From positions 682,001-746,000 of the forward strand of contig NZ_CP034444.1 in the NCBI RefSeq assembly GCF_003952385.1: 64,000 nt of DNA. The letters are read 5' to 3'. The DNA is from Mesorhizobium sp. M1D.F.Ca.ET.043.01.1.1 (GTDB lineage: Bacteria > Pseudomonadota > Alphaproteobacteria > Rhizobiales > Rhizobiaceae). Each line of letters opens with the position of its first letter. Position 1 is the first letter of the stretch. Below, piece by piece: positions 16,711-24,677 of this stretch. Both the position numbers and the translations under genes were made by a program. The notes under the pieces are model-generated. The model ran no database searches. It worked only from the letters and a program-made list of their open reading frames with translations, and had not been told where the DNA came from.

Positions 16711-16952
16711 GCGACAAGCCCCTCGATGTTTTTGCCGCTAGAGCATTTCGGCGTTTGGCAGGGAATCGCCGAGTTGTTCCAGCCATTCGGTCTAGCACGC
16801 CGGCAAACGGACTCCATTCCCGGCCATGGCAATTTTCCACCGCCTAATATTCCAGGAAATCCAGAGAATTCCATAGCCTTCCGCACACGCTGCCTTTGCC
16901 GCCGGGCAGCCGGCGCTAGGGTCGCCGCCGGGGTGGGTGCAGGGGAGCTGTC

Positions 16953-17174
16953 ATGAAAGTCGTTCTATCCGCTCTTGTCCTCACGCTTGCGCTGTCGCCG
17001 GCCGTCGAGGCCAAGACGAAAACTCTGGTGACCGAGACAAAGATCAACATCGAGAAGAAGCGGCCGCCGCTTGACCAGACGTCCACCGGTGGAATCGCGC
17101 TTGCCGGCACTACGACGGCGTCGCAAGGCGATCCAGGCCAGGCCTATCCGCCTGCGCTGGACCTGCATTTCTAG
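16953..17174 (+). CDS. Small secreted protein, 73 aa
   Basis: GGGGAG lies 6 bases before the ATG. Residues 1-20 (MKVVLSALVLTLALSPAVEA) are a signal peptide cleaved after VEA. The 53-residue mature peptide is rich in Thr, Lys and Pro, without cysteine, and is probably unstructured in the periplasm. No family was recognised. It is monocistronic. Confidence 0.65.
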   Translation: MKVVLSALVLTLALSPAVEAKTKTLVTETKINIEKKRPPLDQTSTGGIALAGTTTASQGDPGQAYPPALDLHF

Positions 17175-17515
17175 AAGCAATCCGGGAAAATTGCCCAGCG
17201 GTTTCCGTCCGGAATAGCGCAAAAACAAAGGGGAGCCGTTCCGGAAGACCACGTGGCGGTTTCCGGTCCCCGATCGGCGAGGAAAAACGACCGGCAAAAG
17301 GCCGGACCAGACAGCCACCCGGCCAGCCTGAGGGTTGGGGGGCTTGGCGCCGCCGCGGGGGCAGGCGCCCGCCCGCGCGGATCGCCAAGCTGCGGTTCGC
17401 GCGGGCCATGCCAATCCCGGCCAATTCTTGCCGCGCCGCCATCGGGGTCGCCGCCCTGCCGTTCGATCTCCCGGTCGAGATCGAGGCCGAGGTGATGATC
17501 GATCGATAGGAAGCG
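17175..17515. other. 340-bp gap with a CAATTCC-type dispersed repeat
   Basis: No gene supported. Bases 17177-17232 (AGCAATCCGGGAAAATTGCC, then CGGTTTCCGTCCGGAATAGC and AAAAACAAAGGGGA) are a degenerate copy of the palindromic repeat found at 49704-49800 and, three times in tandem, at 54064-54229. The rest is GC-rich with a CCGGCCGG-like symmetry and no ribosome site in front of its short frames. Confidence 0.6.
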
Positions 17516-19522
17516 TCACCCCGCGGCCGCCTGCAGCTCCTTCTTGCGGGCTGTACGCCGCCGGCGCGGACGGCGCTGGGGGGTGAGCTTCAGCGCCACG
17601 ACCGGTTCGCTCGAAAGGGCGCCTGCCACCGCGTCGACCATGCCGTAGGCGACGAAATCTGCGTTGAGGTCGCCCGCCAGTTTCGCCGCGGCCTCGGTGT
17701 CGCCATTGCCGATCTCCGACCAGAAGACGATGCCGACCCTCAGCTTCGGATTGAGGCGCTTCAGCCGTCGCACCACGAAGCGCGCGTGCTTGGTGGATTG
17801 ACGGTTGAGGAAGCCGATGACGGCCGCGTCGACGGTGTCCAGGTCGAGGCGGCGGATGCCCAAGGGCTCAAGGTCGATGAAGCTCGCCCTCGACGTCTCG
17901 GCGCCCTGCACTTCCAGGACCTGCGCCAGCATCGCGGAGGCGGCATCGTCGAGCTCGCCGCGCCCGCCGGCGCAAAGCACGGAAATGCCGGATCCGTCCG
18001 GCAGGTCGACCTCCTCGGCATCGGCGTCTTCCTTGCCCTCGGTTGCCTTGCCTTTGGGGGCCTCCTCGCCGGAAGCCGGCTGTTCGTCCTCCTCGGCGTC
18101 TGCTTCCTCCTGGGCGCTGTCGTCGAGATTGGCAACCAGCGTCAGCGCGCTCTCGGCCACCTGCTTCCGCTGGTCGTCATCCATGACGCCGCGCATGCGA
18201 TCCTGCTCGGCAAGCAGCAGTGCGGGGACGGCTACCTGATCATAGAACTCGAACAGGTACTTTTCCTCGAGCATCTCTTCGGCATGATCGGTCGCCTCCT
18301 CCGGATCGCTGGCAAGAAGCCGCTGGTAGAGCCTTGCATGCGGCTCCAGCACCGGCTCGTTGCCGAACAGCACATCGAGGAACTCGAATTGCGGCACGTG
18401 TCGGCCGAGCACGACAAGACAGACGGTGAGCGGCGTCGACAGCACCAGGCCGATCGGGCCCCAGACCCAGGTCCAGAAGATCGCCGCGACGATGATGGCG
18501 AGCGGCGAAAGTCCGGTATGGGAGCCATAGAGCCAGGGCTCGATAACATTGCCCGTGATCAGCTCCATGACGATGAAGAGGGCGCCGGTCCACAACAGCA
18601 GCGACCAGCCGGGCGCCACGGCCAGCGCCAGGAAAAGCGGCAGCAGCGCGCCGATGATCGGGCCGATATAGGGGACGAAACGCAGCGCAAGCGCCAGCAT
18701 GCCCCAAAGCAGCGCATTGGGGATGCCAAGCACCCACAGGCCGATGGTGATCGGTATTGCGTAGACGATGTTGACCATCAGCTGCATCAAAAGATACTGG
18801 CCGACCCGCTTGCCGGCATCCTGCAGCGCCTGCGTGGTTCGGTGGAGATCGCCATAGCCGACGAGACGGATAAAGCGGTCGCGCAGGTCCTCCCGCTCCA
18901 TCAGCATGAAGATCACGACGACAATGACCAAGCTGGCCGAGGCCAACGGGCTGATGAGCGGCGCGACCAGGTTCTGCAACACTTCGAGCGGCTTCTCATG
19001 CGAGACGATCTCGACCGGGATCGGATCGCGCTTCGGCGCCTCGGTCGCCGAGGGCAGTTGCGGCTCCTGGCGGTCTATCTCCTGGCCGACGCGCTCGATC
19101 ACCCCGCTCAATCGCGAAATGATGCCGCCGCCAAGCCCGCTTTCCTTCAGCGCGCGGATCTTGGTCAGGATGTTGATCTGGTAGACGGGGATGTTCTGGG
19201 CGAGGTCGCTGACCTGGCTGGCGACGACAAAAGAAAACAACGCAAGGGCGGCGAACGCGCCAAGAACGCTGGCGATGACCGCCGGAAGGCGCGGGATGCC
19301 GACGCGCTTCAGCGCCGAGACGACCGGAGCGATGGCGAAGGTCAAAAGCAGTGCCACCGCGATCGGCAGGAACACCTCACGGCCAAAATACAGCGCCGCG
19401 ACCGTGGCGACGACGGTGGCGACAGTCGGCAACGCCGTGCGCGGGTGGCCGCGCGAGGCCGCAAGCAGGCCCGCCAGCCCCGGTTCGGATGCGCGCGTGC
19501 CATTTTGACGATTGCCCGCCAC
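17516..19522 (-). CDS. AI-2E family (PerM/YdiK-like) permease with soluble C-terminal extension
   Basis: A 668-residue protein. Residues about 30-385 are the seven-to-eight-span AI-2E transporter domain (GREVFLPIAVALLLTFAIAPVV, LRFVPYIGPIIGALLPLFLAL, GLSPLAIIVAAIFWTWVWGPIGLVLS split around short loops). Then come a cytosolic region, a very acidic linker (about 460-515, Glu/Asp/Ala-rich) and a C-terminal alpha/beta domain (GSGISVLCAGGRGELDDAASAM, LRVGIVFWSEIG), ending in a basic tail. Typical AI-2E permeases stop near 350-380 residues, so the extension is extra. The substrate is uncertain; many family members do not carry AI-2. Confidence 0.88.
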   Translation of the reverse strand: MAGNRQNGTRASEPGLAGLLAASRGHPRTALPTVATVVATVAALYFGREVFLPIAVALLLTFAIAPVVSALKRVGIPRLPAVIASVLGAFAALALFSFVVASQVSDLAQNIPVYQINILTKIRALKESGLGGGIISRLSGVIERVGQEIDRQEPQLPSATEAPKRDPIPVEIVSHEKPLEVLQNLVAPLISPLASASLVIVVVIFMLMEREDLRDRFIRLVGYGDLHRTTQALQDAGKRVGQYLLMQLMVNIVYAIPITIGLWVLGIPNALLWGMLALALRFVPYIGPIIGALLPLFLALAVAPGWSLLLWTGALFIVMELITGNVIEPWLYGSHTGLSPLAIIVAAIFWTWVWGPIGLVLSTPLTVCLVVLGRHVPQFEFLDVLFGNEPVLEPHARLYQRLLASDPEEATDHAEEMLEEKYLFEFYDQVAVPALLLAEQDRMRGVMDDDQRKQVAESALTLVANLDDSAQEEADAEEDEQPASGEEAPKGKATEGKEDADAEEVDLPDGSGISVLCAGGRGELDDAASAMLAQVLEVQGAETSRASFIDLEPLGIRRLDLDTVDAAVIGFLNRQSTKHARFVVRRLKRLNPKLRVGIVFWSEIGNGDTEAAAKLAGDLNADFVAYGMVDAVAGALSSEPVVALKLTPQRRPRRRRTARKKELQAAAG

Positions 19523-19706
19523 CTGAAGCCTCCACCCTGCCCCGCCATGATTGGCGATATTTCGCCGGCGTGCAACGCGCGGAGCGGGGGATGGTTGCGC
19601 GGAGCGGCTGGAGATTGGCGAAAGCGCCAGTGAGAGCCGGTCTCCCTCGCAGGAGGGGAGATCGGCAGATCACGGCGCGCCGGCGCTCGCGCGAGGTCCC
19701 CCTCGT

Positions 19707-20258
19707 CTACTTAACCGGGATCATCAGATGAGCGTAAGGCGTGCCCGGCCACATCACATAGGGCTTGGCCGTGTCGGGCTTCGGGTCCGACGGATAGCCC
19801 GCCATCACATCCATGGCGTTGACGATCATCACGTGTGGACCGGTCTCAATCCAATTGTTGCCCTCCGTCGGCGCCGTTGCATACGGATCGGTGTTGCTGC
19901 CGTCGGTGCCGCCGGACAGCATGTACATGAAGCCGACCTTGCCCTTGGGCGGGTCCTTCTTTTGCAGCCAGGCCATGGCCCATTCCATCGCGTTGGCGTC
20001 GCCGCACATCGGGTCGGGGCCGGGCGAGGCCGGATTGTCGGGCATGCACCAGAAGCCGTTCTTGCCCTCGCGCAGGGTGCGCATGGCGCCCTTGGCATCC
20101 ATGGCGTAGATCGCGGCGCCGCTGGCCACGGCCGCGGGCGCGGCGGACTCCGCGCTCTTGATCAGCGCAGCGTCGTCATCGGCGGCTGCGCCTTGCATCG
20201 CAATCAAACTCCCCGCCGCCAAAAGGGCAGCGACCGTCAGAAGCCGTTTCATGGCCAT
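19707..20258 (-). CDS. Secreted hypothetical protein, 183 aa
   Basis: A signal peptide (MAMKRLLTVAALLAAGSLIA, cleavage near residue 25 after GAAA) precedes a globular periplasmic domain with two conserved-looking cysteines (NGFWCMPDNP and DPMCGD), Met-rich helices and a C-terminal YAHLMIPVK. The NGFWCMPDNP and WMETGPHVMIV-like segments are characteristic of a widespread uncharacterised proteobacterial family, which I cannot name with confidence. A mosaic hairpin repeat lies after the stop at about 19638-19680. Confidence 0.7.
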   Translation of the reverse strand: MAMKRLLTVAALLAAGSLIAMQGAAADDDAALIKSAESAAPAAVASGAAIYAMDAKGAMRTLREGKNGFWCMPDNPASPGPDPMCGDANAMEWAMAWLQKKDPPKGKVGFMYMLSGGTDGSNTDPYATAPTEGNNWIETGPHVMIVNAMDVMAGYPSDPKPDTAKPYVMWPGTPYAHLMIPVK

Positions 20259-20399
20259 TCTCCGGTTTCACGTTGATCTCTTGTGCATGATGTCGGACGC
20301 ACGGCTTTCCCGAGCCGTTTGTCGGTGTTAAAATTTTAACAGATCGCCTGCAGGCGGACAATTATGCCTTAGCTACCACTAATGCGCTGAGCTGCCTGA

Positions 20400-20616
20400 A
20401 AGTTGGCGAAAGCGGCTGAGCGCGCGATCTCCTCCCAAGCGGGGGAGATGTCCGGCAGGACAGAGGGGGCGCGAAGGAATGAGGCCTCGATCAACCTGTC
20501 CGCGCCAGGAATCCTATGCTGGTCTGGGAAGCGCAATCGGCTGATGGGCCGGCAGGACAGCGCCCCCTCTGCCCTGCCGGGCATCTCACCCACAAGGGGG
20601 AGATTGGCAGCTCCAG
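20400..20616. repeat. Compound mosaic repeat: two hairpin copies in opposite orientation
   Basis: The first copy (20402-20455) reads TTGGCGAAAGCGGCTGAGCG, then GATCTCCTCCCAAGCGGGGGAGATG, then TCCGGCAGGACAGAGGGGGCGC. The second (20556-20614) is reversed: GCGCCCCCTCTGCCCTGCCGGGCATCTCACCCACAAGGGGGAGATTGG. The two GGCAGGGCAGAGGGGGC arms could pair over about 100 bases. This fills most of the 420-bp gap before the acyltransferase and is open in its reading frame. Confidence 0.8.
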
Positions 20617-20681
20617 CGTCTCGCGCCCTTATTCGCTGCCTCCCCTTATGTTGCGCTGCGTTAGATTTGTTGCATTGCAAT

Positions 20682-22706
20682 ATGACGGTGCAGGGCCGAG
20701 GCTTGCCCCAAGGCGGGATACGAACGAGCGTTGCGAGGTTCGCCTTCGTGTCAGCACCATCGCCGGACTTTCGGCCAGACATTGAGGGGTTGCGTGCGCT
20801 GGCCGTGGCGGGCGTCGTCGCCTTCCATTTCGGCCTCACCGCGCTGCCCGGCGGTTTTGCCGGCGTCGACATCTTCTTCGTCATCTCCGGCTACCTGATC
20901 ACCCGCCAACTCGTCACCGAGATTTCCGGAACCGGCCGGCTCGACTTCCTGCGCTTTTACGCCCGGCGTGCGCGCAGGCTTTTGCCGGCGGCGCTTTTCG
21001 TCATCGCGGCGACCCTTGCCGCGGGCGCGATCATCCTCTCGCCGGAGGAGCAGACGCTCTATTCCAAGGGCGCGATGTGGGCTTCGGCCTATATGATCAA
21101 CCTGTGGCTGATCCGCTGGTCGTTCGACTATTTCGCCAACGACGCCGCCAACAATCCCTTCATCCATTACTGGTCGCTGTCCGTGGAGGAGCAGTTCTAT
21201 CTCGCCTGGCCGGCGCTGTTGATGCTGGCGGCGTGGCTGAAGCCCGGCAAGCGGACGATCATGCTTGCGATCGGCATTGCCGGCCTCGTCTCCTTCGCGG
21301 TCTGTGCCTGGTTGACCACCATATCGCAGCCCTGGGCATTCTATTTCTCGCCGCTGCGCGCCTGGGAATTCGCCGCCGGCGGGCTGGCCTCGATGGCGCC
21401 GGCATGGCTGCTCCAGAAGCGCCCGTGGCTTGCCCTGGCGCTCAGCCTGGCCGGACTGGCGATGATTGCTTTTGCTTACCTGACTTTCAGCGAGGAGGCT
21501 CCCTTCCCCGGTTTCCTGGCGCTGGTGCCGGTTGCCGGCACTGTCCTTCTCTTGCTGGCGGGCGCGGCCGGCGCCAGGGTCGGCGTGAATGCCGCCCTGG
21601 CGCTGCCGCCCTTGCAGTGGGTCGGAAAGCTTTCCTATTCGCTCTATCTCTGGCACTGGCCGGTGATCGTCTATGCCGGCATGCTGGTCGAGGAGCTGAC
21701 TTTTCCCCAACGCCTTGCCTGCCTCGCGCTGACGCTGGCGCTCTCGGCGCTGAGCTACCATCTCATCGAGAATCCGATCCGTCGCAACGGCTGGCTTATG
21801 GCCAATGCGGCGCGGGCGCTGGTGCCGGCCCTCCTCCTGACCGGCACCGGCGTCGCAGCCGCCTACGGCAATGCGGCACTTGCGGTGCGTCACCAGGACC
21901 CCGAGCAGCGTGAGATCGCGGCGAGTGCCGCCGAGCCCGCAACCGCGCGCGCCGAAGCCTGCGTGGAGGGTTACGACACGGTGACGCCGAAGCCGTGCAC
22001 GTTCGGCAATGGCCGGCGCATGATCGCGCTGTTCGGCGATTCGCATGCCGATCACTGGTCGACGCCGCTGATCGAAGCGGGAAAGAAGAACGGCTACCGC
22101 GTCGAGACCTGGCTGAAGAGCTCGTGCCGGCCCTCGCGCTTCTCCTTCTTTGTCGCCAAGCTCAACCGCAACTACCGCGAATGCGACCAATGGCGCGAGC
22201 AGGCGATGAAGGAGATCATCGCGGCCAAGCCTTCGCTGGTGGTGATCTCGGAGCTGGCGCTGACCTCCTCGCGCAAGATGGCGGCCGGCAAGGGCGAGCC
22301 GGACACGCCGGACGCCGTGTGGCAGGCCGGCCTGCGCTCGACGCTGACGACCTTAAGCAAGGCCGGACTGAAGATCGCCTTCATCCGCGACGTGCCGTTC
22401 AACGACGAGAACATCGACACCTGCGTGGCGAGGGCGCTGTGGCGCAACAAGACGCCCTCGCTCTGCGACCAGACGCGCAGCTATGCCGCCAACGACGCGA
22501 TGGCCGCGGTCGAGCGCGAGATCGTCGACAGCGTGCCTAACGCCTCCTATGTCGACCTCACCGACCGCTTCTGCAACGCCACCACCTGCCACGTCTTCAT
22601 CGACGGCCAGCTCGCCTTCCGTGACCAGCACCATCTGGCCACGCCGTTTGCGGAATCGCTGGAGCCTGAGGTGGAAAGACGTGTAATTTCGAAGGTGGGC
22701 AGGTGA
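20682..22706 (+). CDS. Acyltransferase-3 (OafA/YrhL-like) with C-terminal SGNH domain
   Basis: A 674-residue inner-membrane O-acyltransferase. The N-terminal domain (residues about 30-380) has ten to eleven spans and the signatures FRPDIEGLRALAVAGVVAFH, FAGVDIFFVISGYLIT, RRARRLLPAA and HYWSLSVEEQFYLAWP. The C-terminal periplasmic part is SGNH-like, with Ser in ALFGDSHADHWSTP and Asp-x-x-His in DQHHLATP. Such proteins acetylate or acylate O-antigen, exopolysaccharide or peptidoglycan. ATG 20682 was chosen because everything upstream is mosaic repeat; GTG 20748 is an alternative. Confidence 0.9.
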   Translation: MTVQGRGLPQGGIRTSVARFAFVSAPSPDFRPDIEGLRALAVAGVVAFHFGLTALPGGFAGVDIFFVISGYLITRQLVTEISGTGRLDFLRFYARRARRLLPAALFVIAATLAAGAIILSPEEQTLYSKGAMWASAYMINLWLIRWSFDYFANDAANNPFIHYWSLSVEEQFYLAWPALLMLAAWLKPGKRTIMLAIGIAGLVSFAVCAWLTTISQPWAFYFSPLRAWEFAAGGLASMAPAWLLQKRPWLALALSLAGLAMIAFAYLTFSEEAPFPGFLALVPVAGTVLLLLAGAAGARVGVNAALALPPLQWVGKLSYSLYLWHWPVIVYAGMLVEELTFPQRLACLALTLALSALSYHLIENPIRRNGWLMANAARALVPALLLTGTGVAAAYGNAALAVRHQDPEQREIAASAAEPATARAEACVEGYDTVTPKPCTFGNGRRMIALFGDSHADHWSTPLIEAGKKNGYRVETWLKSSCRPSRFSFFVAKLNRNYRECDQWREQAMKEIIAAKPSLVVISELALTSSRKMAAGKGEPDTPDAVWQAGLRSTLTTLSKAGLKIAFIRDVPFNDENIDTCVARALWRNKTPSLCDQTRSYAANDAMAAVEREIVDSVPNASYVDLTDRFCNATTCHVFIDGQLAFRDQHHLATPFAESLEPEVERRVISKVGR

Positions 22707-22712
22707 AGTTGC

Positions 22713-22745
22713 CAATCTCCCCCTTGTGGGGGAGATCAGCAGTTG
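22713..22745. repeat. Mosaic palindromic repeat (clean copy)
   Basis: CCAATCTCCCCCTTGTGGGGGAGAT, a 10-bp stem with a TTGT loop, then CAGCAGTTGCCG. It follows the acyltransferase stop and precedes the end of the convergent cupin gene, so it could act as a bidirectional terminator. Confidence 0.8.
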
Positions 22746-22753
22746 CCGTCCCC

Positions 22754-23107
22754 TCACCCCTCCACAACGACAAAATGCTTGGTCACCGGCTCGAGGATCT
22801 TCCAGGTGCCTTTGAAATCGGCCTCGACCACGAAGGCGTCGCCGGGGCCAACCTCTACCGGCTCGCCGCCGTCCGGCGTGATGACGATGCGGCCGGCGAT
22901 CATATGCACGAATTCGTAGTCGGTGTAGGTGGCATGGTAGGTGCCGGGCGAAGCGCGCCAGGTGCCCGACATCACCTTGCCGTCCTCGCTGGTGTGCTGG
23001 ACGGCGGTCTGCATGGTCGGCCTGCCATCGACGACGATCCAGCCCGGCAGGTCGCCGGCCTCTGCATGCTCGACGGCGCCGAATTTGAGGATTGTGGGCC
23101 TGGTCAT
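22754..23107 (-). CDS. Cupin-domain protein
   Basis: A 117-residue single cupin of the cupin_3 (DUF861) type. Typical pieces are WRASPGTYHATYTDYEFVHMIAGR (residues 50-73) and VEVGPGDAFVVEADFKGTWKILEPVTKHF. Metal ligands would be a Glu/His set in the first motif, but the canonical HxH is reduced to YTDYEF, so metal binding is uncertain. Related proteins act as small-molecule isomerases or as binding proteins. A second, more diverged cupin is at 55134. Confidence 0.85.
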   Translation of the reverse strand: MTRPTILKFGAVEHAEAGDLPGWIVVDGRPTMQTAVQHTSEDGKVMSGTWRASPGTYHATYTDYEFVHMIAGRIVITPDGGEPVEVGPGDAFVVEADFKGTWKILEPVTKHFVVVEG

Positions 23108-23339
23108 AAGGGGACTCCTGCGGTTGGGTTGGGATTGTCAGGGTAGATAGCGGATCGGCCTATGGGTCGCTCGCGAGGCCGCGACACAGCGCGCCGGTAT
23201 GGCAACGAGGCGCCCACGAGGATCAGCAGTTTCAGCGTCGCTCGCACTCCGAACGCACATTTTCTGGGAACACCGCCCGACCTGAAACCGTTTACCCGTC
23301 GAAGGGGCATCCATCGAAACCCTCGAAGAGGAGGCAGCG

Positions 23340-23657
23340 ATGAAAAAGCTTATGTTTGCTTCGATGATCGCCATCGCCTCGGCGTTCGCGATCGCGCCGG
23401 CCAGCGCCGGCAGCGTCCAGTTTGGTATCGGCGTCGGCCCGTCCTATGACCCGTACTACGGAGATGACTATGGCGGGTATTACCCTCACCGCTATTACCG
23501 ACACGTCTACGATGACGACTACTACACTCCCTATCGTGAGCGTTATGTGGTTCGCTATCATAACCGGTATTATGGCGATAATTGCCGGGTCAAGATCGTG
23601 AAGCACTGGCGCCATCACCACCGCGTCATCGAAAAAATCCGTATCTGCGAGCGCTGA
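23340..23657 (+). CDS. Tyr/His-rich secreted protein, paralogue 1 of 3
   Basis: A 105-residue secreted protein. The signal peptide is MKKLMFASMIAIASAFAIAP, cleaved near ASAG. The mature part is about a quarter Tyr, plus many Asp, His and Arg. It ends with the conserved Cys-x-VKIVKHWRHHHRVIEKIRIC pattern, whose two cysteines bracket the block and could form a disulfide. GAGGAGG precedes the ATG. The same end block is in the genes at 23793 and 24183, so this is a local triplication. The function is unknown; metal binding by His/Tyr is possible. Confidence 0.75.
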   Translation: MKKLMFASMIAIASAFAIAPASAGSVQFGIGVGPSYDPYYGDDYGGYYPHRYYRHVYDDDYYTPYRERYVVRYHNRYYGDNCRVKIVKHWRHHHRVIEKIRICER

Positions 23658-23792
23658 TAGAGCGGTGCCCGCGATCGGCTGATCTCCCCGCGGGCGAGAT
23701 GGCCGCCCGCCCATCCCGGCGATGGGCGGGCGAATATTAGTGAGCTGCCTCCGGCACGTTTATGGGGTGATCAACCTCAGGAGGAGGTAGCC

Positions 23793-24030
23793 ATGAAAAA
23801 GCTCCTGCTCGCCTCCGTAATAGCCATTGCGTCCGCGGCCGCCATGATTGGCCCGGCCAATGCCGGCCGCCTCGAGTTCGGTACCGCCCGCGAATATTAC
23901 AGCTACAGGCCACACTACTACCGGAACCATTACTACTTCCGGCACTACAGGCGTTGCCACGTCGAGTATGTGAGGCACTGGCGTCACCATCCACAGGGTC
24001 TACGAGGCAATCCGCGTCTGCAGGTATTGA
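23793..24030 (+). pseudogene. Tyr/His-rich secreted protein, paralogue 2, frameshifted near the 3' end
   Basis: The signal peptide (MKKLLLASVIAIASAAAMIG) and Tyr-rich body match paralogue 3. At 23981-23992 the sequence reads CACCATCCACAGG where the sister gene has CATCACCACCGG. One extra C shifts the frame, and the conserved end (HRVYEAIRVCRY, stop TGA at 24028) is found in the +1 frame. As it stands, the open frame continues to 24083 with about 30 unrelated residues and loses the second cysteine. It could be a true pseudogene or a base-calling error. CAGGAGGAGG precedes the ATG. Confidence 0.7.
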
Positions 24031-24182
24031 GCCTGACTGACACGGCAAGCCGGCTTCTAGCCGCTTTTGCAACCCATCGTTGAGGGCGAGTGTCACGCTC
24101 GCATCGGCGAACATTAGCGACCGGGAACATAGGCTTCCTGCGGCGCGTTTATCCGATGATCAGCCTTCAGGAGGAGGTTGCC

Positions 24183-24524
24183 ATGAAAAAACTGTTACTT
24201 GCTTCGGTAATTGCCATCGCCTCCGCGGCAGCCACGGTCGCGCCTGCGGACGCACAGTTCTTCGGTCCGTTCGGTCCGTTCGGCGGCTTCGGCCCGTCTC
24301 CATTCTACGGCGGTCCGTTCTACGGCGGCCCGTTTTACGACTATGGCCCCCGCTATTACGGCCAGCGCTACTACGGTCCCCGCTACTACGGCGGCCCCCG
24401 ATACCTGATGCGCTATCCGCACCGCTACTACAGGCATCATCATCGCCGCTGTCACCGCGAATGGGTGAGGCATTGGCGTCATCACCACCGGGTGGTGGAA
24501 CGCGTGTGGGTGTGCGGATATTGA
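24183..24524 (+). CDS. Tyr/Gly/His-rich secreted protein, paralogue 3 of 3
   Basis: A 113-residue protein with signal peptide MKKLLLASVIAIASAAATVA. A Gly/Phe/Pro/Tyr-rich repeat region (FYGGPF, RYYGxRYYG units, residues about 28-75) leads into the conserved end CHREWVRHWRHHHRVVERVWVC. CAGGAGGAGGTTGCC precedes the ATG and is nearly the same as before paralogue 2, including the GCGTTTATCCGATGATCA upstream text. Arg/Tyr/Gly-rich secreted proteins may be adhesive or matrix components, but nothing here proves it. Confidence 0.75.
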   Translation: MKKLLLASVIAIASAAATVAPADAQFFGPFGPFGGFGPSPFYGGPFYGGPFYDYGPRYYGQRYYGPRYYGGPRYLMRYPHRYYRHHHRRCHREWVRHWRHHHRVVERVWVCGY

Positions 24525-24535
24525 CGAGGCTACAG

Positions 24536-24597
24536 CTTCGTCATCCTAGAGCGAACAAGGAGCGACGCGACGCGGCGCAGGCCCGAGGATGACGAAG
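24536..24597. repeat. REP-like element with CGTCATCC arms
   Basis: CTTCGTCATCCT (24536-24547) and AGGATGACGAAG (24586-24597) are perfect 12-bp arms around a 38-base loop with GAGCGAACAAGGAGCGACGC. The same family recurs at 60638-60682 and, as a single arm, at 44578. This element is distinct from the CTCCCCC mosaic. Confidence 0.8.
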
Positions 24598-24677
24598 CGA
24601 GGGGCGGTCCGCCACGTCACCGCCTTGCAAATCCCATGCAAAATGCCATCTAACTCCCGGCATACCGGGAGAAACAC

